Source: Rickettsiales bacterium
GTDB lineage: Bacteria; Pseudomonadota; Alphaproteobacteria; Rickettsiales; CANDYO01
NCBI GenBank assembly: GCA_025210695.1
Contig: JAOARE010000008.1
Location: forward strand, 1 to 64,000
Direction of reading: 5' to 3'
Length of the DNA: 64,000 nt
A program made the position numbers and the translations under genes. The notes beneath the pieces were generated by a model. It was not told where the DNA came from and searched no databases. It was given only the letters and a program-made list of their open reading frames with translations. Below, piece after piece: positions 26,940-35,908 of the stretch. Each line of letters opens with the position of its first letter. Positions within the stretch are counted from its first letter, which is position 1.

Positions 26940-27641
26940 ATGTCAGAATTAGTATGTTATGTAGCGATAGACGATGTATTTAAAAAAGGCGAAAAATCCC
27001 ACGTCTATAAAAATATTAATGAGAAATGCTTATCTCAGGAATCAAAGCGCATAAGCGGAGATGGACCAAGTGATAAAAAATCAGGTCTAGTAGTAGGCTT
27101 TAACCATTATGATAAACTCGTCTATAAAATGCACATAGAAAAACTTGAACCTAGACAATATTCTGAATGCGATGGTCCGAATGCAACTAGAGGAATGTTT
27201 CATTATTATGAAACCTCTGAAGAAATTTTAAAGTCTTGTAAAAACAACGAACATGCAATCGTTGGTCCTATGACAACAAGTGCTCCAATCACTTCTGATA
27301 AGATAATGGCTGATCCAATCAATTCTGGTAAGATAATGGCTGATCCAATCAATTCTGAAACATTCGATACAGATGTATTACTTGGAGTTAAAACATCATC
27401 TGCTTCATCATTATCTGAAAAATTTATTGCGGTTAATGAATCTGCTTGTGTCTCAGAGGAGGGATTTATTTCCAGCGATATAATTTCCTATTATAATACA
27501 TGGTATCTATTACCCTCATTTATTATTACTACTATTGGAGTGAGTATTGACATATATTACAATTCTCTCATCCCTGAAATTAATAATGAGATTCCACAAA
27601 ATAATCTTGGCGGTTTAATAGAATTAGCACCAGCGGCATAG
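26940..27641 (+). CDS. Unknown cassette protein with internal repeat and membrane segment
   Basis: The 233-residue protein belongs to no family I recognise. Residues 1-100 match the frameshifted gene at 25075, which defines a small local family with the motif KGEKSHVYKN near residue 16. Residues about 114-140 contain two identical octamers IMADPINS in tandem. A probable membrane segment lies near residues 190-210 (WYLLPSFIITTIGVSIDIYY), leaving a short tail ending IELAPAA. There is no N-terminal signal peptide, so it may be tail-anchored. It has its own TTGACA box and a GGAG ribosome binding site. Confidence 0.7.
   Translation: MSELVCYVAIDDVFKKGEKSHVYKNINEKCLSQESKRISGDGPSDKKSGLVVGFNHYDKLVYKMHIEKLEPRQYSECDGPNATRGMFHYYETSEEILKSCKNNEHAIVGPMTTSAPITSDKIMADPINSGKIMADPINSETFDTDVLLGVKTSSASSLSEKFIAVNESACVSEEGFISSDIISYYNTWYLLPSFIITTIGVSIDIYYNSLIPEINNEIPQNNLGGLIELAPAA
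27283..27360 (+). repeat. 30-bp tandem coding repeat
   Basis: Two nearly identical 30-bp units (27301-27330 and 27331-27360), preceded by a partial degenerate unit at about 27283-27300. They encode KIMADPINSG twice. In-frame slippage would change length in steps of 10 residues. Confidence 0.85.
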
Positions 27642-27794
27642 ATTATGCGTATTTAATACTTATCTCTCTAATCTTGGAATATTTACGGAAGTAAGTTAAG
27701 AGTTTAAAACTTTCTTGCCAAAGAGATAAATAATTAGTACACAGATAGGTGTAGTCAGGTTATAATAAAGTTTTTAAATCTTGAAGGAATCATT

Positions 27795-30191
27795 TTGCGT
27801 AAATTTATTATATGGTGTTTTTGGATAGCTGTTAATTTTGGAATCATCGGCATTATTGCTGTTGGTTACTTATTTTATATTAACTCACAAGATCTACCAA
27901 GCTATGAGCAATTAGAAAAATATGAACCTCCCATTGTTACCAGATTTTATGCCACAGATGGTAAATTGTTAGAAGAATACGCAAAAGAGCATCGTATATT
28001 CCTGCCTATAAATTCCATTCCTCCAACACTCCGTCAGGCTTTCATCTCCGCTGAAGATCAGAATTTCTATAGTCATCCTGGTGTGGATTTCATGGGGATA
28101 TTACGAGCAGCTATTAAAAATGCTATAGCAATGGCACAAGGGAGAAAAGAATTAGTAGGTGGATCCACCATTACCCAACAGGTGGTAAAAAACTTTCTAT
28201 TAACAAATGAAAAATCAATCAATCGTAAGATAAAAGAAGCCATTTTAGCTTTTAGAATTTCTAAAGCTTTATCTAAAGACAAAATACTTGAGCTTTATTT
28301 AAATGAAATTTTCTTAGGATCCAGATCTTACGGCGTTGCATCTGCTGCTTTAAATTATTTCAATAAATCAGTCAATGAGCTAAGCATTGAAGAATCTGCA
28401 TTATTAGCATCCTTGCCTCAGGCTCCAAGCCGCTATAACCCACGCACTCATATGGAAGAAGTGCTAGACAGGCGCAACTGGGTGATAAAAAGAATGTATG
28501 ATGAAGATTATATTTCAGAGGATGAAGCCAGAGAGGCTCTCTCCAAACCAATAACATTGGCTAACCGTGATAGAGATGAAGTGGCAACGGCAGACTTTTT
28601 TGCTGAAACTGTGAGGCAAAAAATTGCCCAAATGTATGGAAAAGAATCTTTATATGAAGGTGGATTAATGGTACGTACTAGCCTTGATCCAAAGTTAGAA
28701 AAAATTGCTGAAAAAGCCTTACGTAATGGACTGATAAGATATGACCAAAAATATGGCTATAGAGGAGCAATAGCTAGGATAGATATTAAAGAAAATTGGG
28801 CTAAAAAACTAGCTTCAATAAATCCAGCAAAAATGGATATTAAGCCTTGGCGCTATGCAGTTATTTTAAAACTAACAGAAACTTCTGCTAAAGTTGGATT
28901 TGCTAACGGCAAAAAAGGATCTATCAATATAGCTCTAAGTAAATGGGCTTTAAAAGGCAGAAAGCTAACTTCAATGTTTAAACCAGGTGATGTAATAACT
29001 TTAGACGATAAAAATGCAATTCAGCAAATTCCAAGAATAAATGGCTCACTAGTTGCTATGGATCCTCACACCGGAAGAGTTCTAGCCTTAGTCGGTGGAT
29101 ATAGCTTTGATAACAGTAAATTTAATAGGGCAACCCAAGCTTTTCGTCAACCTGGATCTTCCTTTAAGCCTTTTGTTTATTTGGCAGCTTTAGAAGCTGG
29201 ATTTACTCCTTCAAGTATATTTTTAGATACTCCTATTGAAATGGAACAAGGCCCAGGATTACCACTATGGAAACCTCAGAATTTTTATCATGATTTTTTA
29301 GGACCTTTAACGTTAAGAAGAGGACTGGAGCTATCTCGTAATACCATCACAGTTAGAATTGCTGAAGCTGTGGGCATTGGAAATATAGTGGAAATTGCAA
29401 AAAGATTTGGAATCAATAAAGATCCACAACCATATTACTCTATGGCATTAGGAGCACTAGAAACCACGGTATTGCAACTGACTAATGCCTATGCTGTTAT
29501 CGCTAATGGTGGGCGCAAAGTTACCCCCACTTTGATTGACAAAATTCAAGACCGCCATGGAAAATTAATCTTTAGCAATGACAAAAGAATATGCGTTGAT
29601 TGCAACGAAATAAATGGTACTATTCCTTTTATTCAAAATAATAATCCTTATGTTACAGATCCAAGGTCTGCATATCAATTAACTTCCATTTTAGAAGGCG
29701 TGGTTCTTCATACAAGAACTGGCTTACCTATAAGACAATTAGGGCGTACCATTGCTGGAAAAACGGGAACATCTAATGGCCCTAAAGATACATGGTTTAT
29801 TGGCTTCACTCCTGATTTAGTAGTGGGAGTATTTGTTGGTTATGACAATGCAACCAAAATGGGAACTAAGGAATCTGGGGCAACAGCTGCACAGCCTATT
29901 TTTGTTGAATTCATGAAAGAAGCATTAGCAGACCAAGCAGATAAATCATTTAAAATACCTGATGGTATAAAATTAGTTAGAACTGATTATATGAGTGGAG
30001 AGCCTTCAATGAAATACGGAGGAACAATCTATGAAGCATTCAAACGAAAAAATTATCAAAGCCCTATAGAAATTCAAAAAGCTGTTGTTGATGATTCAAG
30101 TCTTGCAATAGAAGAACCACAAAAAAAGGATGATGACGATGAACCAGAAGTTTTCAGTTTAGATGAAATTCAAGATGATGGAATTTACTAA
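27795..30191 (+). CDS. mrcA: Penicillin-binding protein 1A (bifunctional transglycosylase/transpeptidase)
   Basis: A class A PBP polymerises and crosslinks peptidoglycan at the inner membrane. The 798 residues show an N-terminal membrane anchor (about 5-28), a GT51 transglycosylase domain (AEDQNFYSHPGVDFMGI near 86, GGSTITQQVVKNF near 117) and a transpeptidase domain with catalytic serine in GSSFKPF (about 455), SRN and KTGTSNG (about 655). An acidic tail follows. The start is TTG at 27795, chosen for the AAGGA site 10 bp upstream. It overlaps dxr by one base, so the two genes are coupled. With dacA, murB and pal it argues for a real cell wall. Confidence 0.95.
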   Translation: MRKFIIWCFWIAVNFGIIGIIAVGYLFYINSQDLPSYEQLEKYEPPIVTRFYATDGKLLEEYAKEHRIFLPINSIPPTLRQAFISAEDQNFYSHPGVDFMGILRAAIKNAIAMAQGRKELVGGSTITQQVVKNFLLTNEKSINRKIKEAILAFRISKALSKDKILELYLNEIFLGSRSYGVASAALNYFNKSVNELSIEESALLASLPQAPSRYNPRTHMEEVLDRRNWVIKRMYDEDYISEDEAREALSKPITLANRDRDEVATADFFAETVRQKIAQMYGKESLYEGGLMVRTSLDPKLEKIAEKALRNGLIRYDQKYGYRGAIARIDIKENWAKKLASINPAKMDIKPWRYAVILKLTETSAKVGFANGKKGSINIALSKWALKGRKLTSMFKPGDVITLDDKNAIQQIPRINGSLVAMDPHTGRVLALVGGYSFDNSKFNRATQAFRQPGSSFKPFVYLAALEAGFTPSSIFLDTPIEMEQGPGLPLWKPQNFYHDFLGPLTLRRGLELSRNTITVRIAEAVGIGNIVEIAKRFGINKDPQPYYSMALGALETTVLQLTNAYAVIANGGRKVTPTLIDKIQDRHGKLIFSNDKRICVDCNEINGTIPFIQNNNPYVTDPRSAYQLTSILEGVVLHTRTGLPIRQLGRTIAGKTGTSNGPKDTWFIGFTPDLVVGVFVGYDNATKMGTKESGATAAQPIFVEFMKEALADQADKSFKIPDGIKLVRTDYMSGEPSMKYGGTIYEAFKRKNYQSPIEIQKAVVDDSSLAIEEPQKKDDDDEPEVFSLDEIQDDGIY

Positions 30192-31351
30192 TGGCTAGAA
30201 AAACCATCGCTCTATTTGGAAGCACTGGTTCTATTGGTGAGAACACAGTTGAAATACTTAAAAAAAAACCTGAAAATTTTGAGCTCAAAGTTTTAACCGC
30301 TCATAATAATGTAGAACTTCTAGCTAAACAAGCTTTAGAGCTCAACCCCCAATATGTTCATCTTGGAGACTCTAGCAAAATAGAACAACTAAAATCTTTA
30401 CTAAAAAATACTAATATTGAGATTATAACTAACTCCATTGATGAAATAGCAAAAATTAAAGTTGATTTAACCGTAATGTCTATTGTTGGATCAGCTGCTA
30501 TATTACCAACTATTAATGCAATAAAATCTGGTAATGATATAGCTTTAGCTAATAAGGAATGTTTAGTTTGCGCAGGACATATTATTATGAGCCTTGCTAA
30601 AAAGCATAATGTAAATATTATTCCTATTGATTCAGAACATAGTGGATTATTTCAAGTTTTTGACTCTAACAGAGCACATCTAATTAAAGACATCACTTTA
30701 ACGGCTTCTGGAGGACCTTTTAGAGAGTATCCATTAGAGCAAATGAAATTAATTACTAAGACCCAAGCACTAAAACATCCAAACTGGATTATGGGAGCAA
30801 AAATTACCATCGATAGCGCAACTTTAGTGAATAAAGCCTTAGAGGTTATTGAAGCTTATCATCTTTTTCCTATAAAGCCTAAGCAAATAAAAATAATTGT
30901 TCATCCTGAATCGATCATTCATGCAATAGCAAATTATCAAGATGGATCAATGCTTGCTCAAATGAGCGCAGCTAATATGCAGATCCCAATCTCATATGCT
31001 TTGTTTTACCCAGAACGGGCAATACTTAATGAATTTAATAGTTTTGATCTAACCAAAATTGGGCATTTAAATTTTTATAAACCAGAACCAGAAAAATTTA
31101 AGTCTCTACAGCTCTTAGAGTCAGTACTTGCAAACATTGACACTAACGCATCTTTAATCTTTAATATTGCAAATGAAATTGCAGTTGATGCATTCTTAAA
31201 AGATAAAATAGGATTTCTTCAAATAACCCAAGTCACTGAATTTGCATTAGAAAAAATAGATTTTAAAACATTAAACACATTGGAAGAAATTTTAGAGTCT
31301 ATGGAAATGGTAAAACAATTATCTGCAGAATACATAAAATCAATTCATTAA
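30191..31351 (+). CDS. dxr: 1-deoxy-D-xylulose 5-phosphate reductoisomerase
   Basis: Dxr makes 2-C-methyl-D-erythritol 4-phosphate, the second step of the MEP isoprenoid pathway, using NADPH. The 386-residue product has the family length. It shows the NADPH-binding GSTGSIGENTVEIL, LANKECLVCAG, the substrate and metal site DSEHSGLFQ, TASGGPFRE, KHPNWIMGAKITIDSATL-VNKALEVIEA, and HPESIIHAI. Its product feeds undecaprenyl phosphate, which fits the coupling to the upstream PBP1a gene (TAATG overlap). Confidence 0.96.
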   Translation: MARKTIALFGSTGSIGENTVEILKKKPENFELKVLTAHNNVELLAKQALELNPQYVHLGDSSKIEQLKSLLKNTNIEIITNSIDEIAKIKVDLTVMSIVGSAAILPTINAIKSGNDIALANKECLVCAGHIIMSLAKKHNVNIIPIDSEHSGLFQVFDSNRAHLIKDITLTASGGPFREYPLEQMKLITKTQALKHPNWIMGAKITIDSATLVNKALEVIEAYHLFPIKPKQIKIIVHPESIIHAIANYQDGSMLAQMSAANMQIPISYALFYPERAILNEFNSFDLTKIGHLNFYKPEPEKFKSLQLLESVLANIDTNASLIFNIANEIAVDAFLKDKIGFLQITQVTEFALEKIDFKTLNTLEEILESMEMVKQLSAEYIKSIH

Positions 31352-31362
31352 ATAATAGTTCT

Positions 31363-31653
31363 TTACCCTATATCTCTTCTACTAGAAATAATATCATAAG
31401 CAATTGTTAAAACTCTCTCCGCCGATAAATCTGCACACTCACAGACAATACTAAAATTTTCATCAGCATCTTTAAACCACTTAGTAGCCTGACGGCGCCA
31501 ACGACGATATCTAGCATTTGAAGGCGGAAGCTTTAAGTCACCTAAAGCCTGGATAATTACAGCTCTCCACATAGATACTTCACTTCTAAAATTATTTTCA
31601 TCTAAATCATTTAAATATAATTGTTCAATTTCTATAGATTCTTGGTTAAACAT
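31363..31653 (-). CDS. Small phage-type protein of unknown function
   Basis: Encodes 96 residues with the pattern WRAVIIQALGDL, RRWRRQATKWF, ENFSIVCECADLSAERV. I recognise this layout from small proteins common in alphaproteobacterial phages and prophages, where they have no known function. It is divergent from the HTH gene at 31777, with a 123-bp AT-rich region between. Together they look like a relic of a prophage control region. No recognisable ribosome binding site precedes its ATG, so translation is less sure. Confidence 0.55.
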   Translation of the reverse strand: MFNQESIEIEQLYLNDLDENNFRSEVSMWRAVIIQALGDLKLPPSNARYRRWRRQATKWFKDADENFSIVCECADLSAERVLTIAYDIISSRRDIG

Positions 31654-31776
31654 CTTACTTATATATCAACTTAGTTAGCATATTAATATTATATATCGTA
31701 TATCAATACGTTTGTCAAGTTCCTTTCGTACTATATTACGCTTTTATTTTAAAAACACCTGTGTTATCCTACGAAT
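31654..31776. promoter_or_regulatory. Divergent control region between phage-type genes
   Basis: A 123-bp AT-rich intergenic region between a divergent small gene and an HTH regulator gene. Repeated ATATATCGTATATC-like and TTTCGTACTATAT segments (about 31690-31738) could be operator sites for the HTH protein. The matches are loose and I cannot define the sites. Confidence 0.3.
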
Positions 31777-32232
31777 ATGGAGTTAGACAAAGAAATTATT
31801 GACCATCAAAGAAACACCTTTAAAGAGTTTATGCAACAGCAAAACCTTACCCCATCCTCCTGGGCAAAGAAGGCTGGGGTAACTGAAGCAACAATCCGCC
31901 ATTATTTAAGTGGAAGAAGCCAATCTCTAACTAGTCTTGTTCTAGAAAAATTAGCAAATAGCGCAGGAGTTTCTGTTAGCGAAATAATAGGAGGAAAGAA
32001 GTTTGTTTATAAAAATGTTGAACTGCAGGATATAACTCTCAATAGACCCCTAATGCTTCAAACTCTTATTGATGTTGAAGAGTTCATTAATAACTCTGAT
32101 CTTACAATAGACGCGAAAGAAAAAGCTCACATCACTATGGCCTGGTATGACCTTGCACAAATACTAAAAAAAGAAAAAAGAGATGACTCCTCTGAATCTT
32201 ACCTTGAAGAACTAATAAATAAAACAAATTAG
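31777..32232 (+). CDS. XRE-family helix-turn-helix regulator, phage repressor-like
   Basis: The 151-residue protein has an N-terminal HTH domain, about residues 13-70 (FMQQQNLTPSSWAKKAGVTE, then ATIRHYLSGRSQSLT and LANSAGVSVSEIIGG), of the Cro/CI type. The C-terminal half (about 75-151) is not recognisable and lacks a visible LexA-type peptidase Ser/Lys pair. It probably represses its own divergent promoter region. Its stop overlaps the stop of a minus-strand remnant. No other phage structural genes are nearby, so this is a domesticated or stranded regulator. Confidence 0.75.
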   Translation: MELDKEIIDHQRNTFKEFMQQQNLTPSSWAKKAGVTEATIRHYLSGRSQSLTSLVLEKLANSAGVSVSEIIGGKKFVYKNVELQDITLNRPLMLQTLIDVEEFINNSDLTIDAKEKAHITMAWYDLAQILKKEKRDDSSESYLEELINKTN

Positions 32233-32315
32233 AATCCATCTGCAATCATCCTCATCAAAGCAATCGGATTATCTGTAAACACTCCGTATGCATTAAGCTT
32301 ATTTGCTTCTTCATA
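32229..32315 (-). pseudogene. C-terminal remnant of a glycerophosphodiester phosphodiesterase
   Basis: Twenty-eight codons read YEEANKLNAYGVFTDNPIAL and end MRMIADGF before a stop. GVFTDNP is the typical final barrel strand of GDPD-family phosphodiesterases. A stop codon (plus 32316-32318) precedes the fragment, and no start exists. The rest of the gene is gone, replaced by cyaY immediately upstream on the same strand. Its final codon overlaps the stop of the HTH gene. Confidence 0.5.
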
Positions 32316-32613
32316 TTATTACTCCTAAATCTTCAGATAAAACTTTCCTAATTGATCTATTCTTTTTATCTTTCCACTCTTTAGTAAGAACATCATAATT
32401 AAAATATCCAGCATTACTAACAGGAGAAGATAGCCAAATCTGCTGAGTTGGAGAATGTTGATTAATTACGTAATCTCCTTTGCTGGTATAAATATAGAGT
32501 ACATCGCTTATAAGATCGAAATCTTCATCAAATTCAGCTTCCTCTAAGGCATCATAGATAAAGTTAATTTCTTCCCCAGCTAATTTAGTAAATTGTGAAT
32601 ATTCCATGACCAT
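32311..32613 (-). CDS. cyaY: Frataxin-like iron protein CyaY
   Basis: CyaY is the bacterial frataxin, which binds iron and modulates Fe-S cluster assembly. The 100-residue product matches family length. It has the acidic N-terminal helix (DALEEAEFDEDFDLISDVL) and the signature DYVINQHSPTQQIWLSSP on the sheet face. A GGAG site sits 9 bp before the ATG at 32613; the ATG two codons in is an alternative. It is divergent from apaG. Its 3' end abuts a dead phosphodiesterase fragment. Confidence 0.88.
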   Translation of the reverse strand: MVMEYSQFTKLAGEEINFIYDALEEAEFDEDFDLISDVLYIYTSKGDYVINQHSPTQQIWLSSPVSNAGYFNYDVLTKEWKDKKNRSIRKVLSEDLGVII

Positions 32614-32744
32614 ATGTTTTATATCTCCTAATAGCTATATTTATATTTAATCAATTTTTATTTTGCAAGATACATTATTAGGTTATATATAATATATAAT
32701 AACTTATACTGATATAAAGTTGTAAGGAGAAATAGATAAATATT

Positions 32745-33128
32745 ATGTATGTTGGAACTAGTAACGCTATGAAAGTGACAATTGTCCCATCTTACCAAGA
32801 TGACTTATCATCAAACCATGATTTTTTTTGGGAATACCTAGTTTCTGTTGAAAACACTAGTAATTCTGTGGTACAACTAGTTGGTAGATATTGGCAAATT
32901 ATTGGTGCCGATGGCACTACCCAAGAAGTTATAGGGGATACTATAGTTGGAGAACGCCCTATTTTAAAACCAGGTGAAGCCTTTGAATATAAAAGCTTAG
33001 CTAACTTAAAAACATCCTCTGGAATAATGAAGGGTCATTACAAAATGCTAGCTAATGGAAAAATACTTGATATTGAAATCCCTAGTTTCTCATTAGATAA
33101 CCCTTATGAAATAATAAGCATTAATTAA
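32745..33128 (+). CDS. apaG: ApaG-domain protein
   Basis: ApaG proteins adopt a fibronectin-III-like fold and are linked to Co/Mg tolerance and diadenosine tetraphosphate metabolism, though the biochemical role is unclear. The 127 residues show the conserved core: YLVSVENTSNSVVQLVGRYW, TQEVIGDTIVGERPILKPGE, FEYKS and GIMKGHYKM. The ATG at 32745 is followed by another at 32769; the first gives better family length. It lies 21 bp upstream of recA on the same strand. Confidence 0.9.
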   Translation: MYVGTSNAMKVTIVPSYQDDLSSNHDFFWEYLVSVENTSNSVVQLVGRYWQIIGADGTTQEVIGDTIVGERPILKPGEAFEYKSLANLKTSSGIMKGHYKMLANGKILDIEIPSFSLDNPYEIISIN

Positions 33129-33149
33129 ACTGATAGATAGGTAAAACTT

Positions 33150-34181
33150 ATGGATAAAAATAAAGCTCTTGATACTGCTCTAAGTCAAATTGAAAAAGCT
33201 TATGGAAAAGGATCAATATGGAAACTAGGGCAACGCCCAAAAGTTGAAATAGAAGCAATTTCAACTGGATCAATAGGACTAGATTTAGCTTTAGGAATAG
33301 GTGGCTTACCAAAAGGAAGAGTTATTGAAATATTTGGCCCTGAAAGCTCAGGTAAAACAACTTTAACATTACAAGTTATAGCTGAAGCTCAAAAGAAAGG
33401 CGGCACTTGCGCATTCGTTGATGCAGAGCATGCCTTAGACCCAATTTACGCTAAAAAACTAGGTGTAAACATAGATGAGCTGGTGTTATCACAACCAGAC
33501 ACAGGAGAACAAGCTCTAGAAATAGCTGACACTTTAGTGCGCTCTGGTGCCGTGGATGTATTGGTTGTAGATAGTGTGGCGGCATTAGTTCCAAAAGCTG
33601 AAATAGAAGGAGAAATGGGTGACTCTCATATGGGCCTTCAAGCAAGGTTAATGAGCCAAGCTCTACGTAAATTAACTGGGTCAATGTCTAAAACTAATTG
33701 TATGGTTATTTTCATTAATCAAATTAGAATGAAAATTGGAGTAATGTTCGGCAGTCCTGAAACCACTACAGGTGGAAATGCTTTAAAATTTTATGCATCA
33801 GTTAGAATGGATATCAGAAGAACTGGGTCTATAAAAGATAAAGATGAAGTTATTGGTAACCAAACCAAGGTAAAAGTAGTAAAGAACAAAGTCTCTCCCC
33901 CTTTTAAAATTGCTGAATTTGATATTATGTATGGAGAGGGAATTTCTAAAAGAGGTGAGTTAATTGACCTAGGAGTTAAAGCAGATATTGTTGAAAAGTC
34001 TGGTTCTTGGTATTCATATAACAATGAAAGAATGGGCCAAGGACGCGAGAATTGTAAGTTATTCTTAGAACAGAATCCTAGCATTGCTGATGAAATAGAA
34101 CAAAAGCTACGCAAGCTAGCGGAGAATGCTGCTGATGGATTTATTGATGAGCTTACAACAATTGGTGAAGAAATAAAATAA
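33150..34181 (+). CDS. recA: Recombinase RecA
   Basis: RecA forms filaments on single-stranded DNA, drives homologous recombination and triggers LexA cleavage. The 343-residue product shows the Walker [10 protein letters not shown] (about residue 65), [16 protein letters not shown], the Walker [20 protein letters not shown], and the L2 region [18 protein letters not shown]. No SOS box is recognisable upstream, and the spacing to apaG is short, so it is likely read through from apaG. ratA follows 9 bp downstream. Confidence 0.98.
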   Translation: MDKNKALDTALSQIEKAYGKGSIWKLGQRPKVEIEAISTGSIGLDLALGIGGLPKGRVIEIFGPESSGKTTLTLQVIAEAQKKGGTCAFVDAEHALDPIYAKKLGVNIDELVLSQPDTGEQALEIADTLVRSGAVDVLVVDSVAALVPKAEIEGEMGDSHMGLQARLMSQALRKLTGSMSKTNCMVIFINQIRMKIGVMFGSPETTTGGNALKFYASVRMDIRRTGSIKDKDEVIGNQTKVKVVKNKVSPPFKIAEFDIMYGEGISKRGELIDLGVKADIVEKSGSWYSYNNERMGQGRENCKLFLEQNPSIADEIEQKLRKLAENAADGFIDELTTIGEEIK

Positions 34182-34190
34182 GGCAATGAT

Positions 34191-34634
34191 ATGCCTAAAT
34201 TAGTTCGTAATATATCCGCTCCATATGATGCAAAATTTTTGTTTGATTTAGTAGCGGATATAGAATCTTATCCTGAATTCCTTCCCTGGTGCGTGGCCGC
34301 TAGAATTAATGATCGTAAAAATAATATAATTTATGCAGAATTAGTCATTAAGTATAAACTATTTCGCAGCTCATATGTCTCTAAAGTTACCCTAATACCA
34401 AACAAAGAAATTGTGGTGGAACTAGCTGATGGGCCTTTTAAAAATTTACAGAATCATTGGAAATTTACTCCAAACGCAAACGGCGTGGACGCAGAGTTTA
34501 TGCTGGATTTCACTCTAAAATCTAAAATATTGAATAACATAATAAGTAATGAGTTTGATTATTATTCTAATAAACTTATAGATGCCTTTTTAAAAAGAGC
34601 TGCTTTAATTCACAAAGAAACTTCCAATAGTTGA
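34191..34634 (+). CDS. ratA: RatA/Coq10-type START-domain protein
   Basis: The 147-residue single-domain protein starts PKLVRNISAPYDAKFLFDLV, continues DIESYPEFLPWC, and has LADGPFKNLQNHWKF with VDAEFMLDFTLKS. These are hallmarks of the Coq10/RatA family, a lipid-binding START-like fold. In alphaproteobacteria and mitochondria such proteins bind ubiquinone. The toxin role reported for E. coli RatA should not be assumed here. It probably belongs to the apaG-recA transcript. Confidence 0.85.
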   Translation: MPKLVRNISAPYDAKFLFDLVADIESYPEFLPWCVAARINDRKNNIIYAELVIKYKLFRSSYVSKVTLIPNKEIVVELADGPFKNLQNHWKFTPNANGVDAEFMLDFTLKSKILNNIISNEFDYYSNKLIDAFLKRAALIHKETSNS

Positions 34635-34696
34635 TCATACACTCAAGACTATAATAGAATTATTCTATATTTGAATTCCGATTTAAGTTTAAATTA

Positions 34697-35839
34697 ATGA
34701 TCAAGATCCTATTACTAGTCAGCAGTATCCATGTTGGAGATTTAAACCAAGGCGACGCCATAGTTAAAGCATTATCTAACAAATCTAAAATCGAAACACT
34801 AAGCATAGATGCAAATCAATCTCAAGAGGATGCCAGGGAAGAATATTTAGCTAAATTAAAAACAATTCCTGAAAACGATAAATATATTACCATAGCTGTG
34901 GGCGAAAAGGGCATGGAACTTTTTAAATATCTTTCTGATACTAACTCTATTAACAATAAAAAGAGTTACAATTGCTTAGTTATCCATCAATATTTCAATA
35001 TATTTCCAAAATTAAAACTAAATCACCTTATTATTCCAGAAGCTGTAGTAGACACCCCAGATAAAAAGAGAGTTATTAATAGTTTTCCTAAACATACTCT
35101 GGTTTTTGCTTCTCTAGGAAACAATCTTTCCAAAAAAGAATTAAAACTTGCCTATGATAATTGGAAAGATCCAAATAAACCTTCATTAGACAAAGACTAT
35201 ATTATTATTATGATGCCTGGAGATGCTCCAGACTCTTCTAATAAAATGCATTATTTTACTAAAGAATCAGCAAAAGAACTTTTTAACAATATTTATAAAT
35301 TATGGGTAGACCAAGGAAAGAAACATAAGATTATTATTCAAAATGGTCCACGCACTGGGAAATACTCACCAGAAACCGCTAAAATAATTGCAAATCATGA
35401 ATATAAATTAGGAGATGATCCATCCACTGCTATAGATGATGTGAGTAGATATTTTGTCCAATTATTTCAAGAAATGGATTATTCATTCTTTAATTTTGCT
35501 ATTGAAATTAATGGAAAGAACCGTAGAGCTATTTCTTTTTATAATCCATTACTATATCTTGCTATGCAAAATAACAATATTTTTATTATACCTGGGGCCT
35601 CAGTATCTTCAATAGGGCAAGTACCTTTATATTTGCCATCAAACAGAGTAATCTTATTTAAACCATCCTCTATGAATGATTCTCATAATGCTATATTTAA
35701 TCTAGCATTTAAACATAATTATTTATCATATTTTTCTTCTAATGGAGAGATCATTACTCCAAAAGTGATAACTAAGCGCAGTGATGATGATGTTTCTTTA
35801 GTGGCTAAAGAGATCTTAATTGGGGTTTATAATCATTAA
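34697..35839 (+). CDS. Unknown protein with possible ELM1/GT-B-like layout
   Basis: The 380-residue soluble protein belongs to no family I recognise with confidence. It begins like a nucleotide-sugar or GT-B Rossmann domain (MIKILLLVSSIHVGDLNQGDA). It has HQYFN-KLNHLIIPEAVVDT near residues 95-115, IIIMMPGDAPDSSNKMHYFT near 174, IIIQNGPRTGKYSPETAK near 215 and IIPGASVSSIGQVPLYLP near 297. This order resembles ELM1/DUF1022-type proteins, but key motifs differ, so I leave it unnamed. There is no signal peptide or membrane segment. It sits between the recA group and a large repeat protein. Confidence 0.6.
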   Translation: MIKILLLVSSIHVGDLNQGDAIVKALSNKSKIETLSIDANQSQEDAREEYLAKLKTIPENDKYITIAVGEKGMELFKYLSDTNSINNKKSYNCLVIHQYFNIFPKLKLNHLIIPEAVVDTPDKKRVINSFPKHTLVFASLGNNLSKKELKLAYDNWKDPNKPSLDKDYIIIMMPGDAPDSSNKMHYFTKESAKELFNNIYKLWVDQGKKHKIIIQNGPRTGKYSPETAKIIANHEYKLGDDPSTAIDDVSRYFVQLFQEMDYSFFNFAIEINGKNRRAISFYNPLLYLAMQNNNIFIIPGASVSSIGQVPLYLPSNRVILFKPSSMNDSHNAIFNLAFKHNYLSYFSSNGEIITPKVITKRSDDDVSLVAKEILIGVYNH

Positions 35840-35908
35840 GATTTAATACTTTGTTAATCTTATATTGTTATTTTATAGAGATTAAATAGCTTACTTTTTT
35901 GGAGATAT

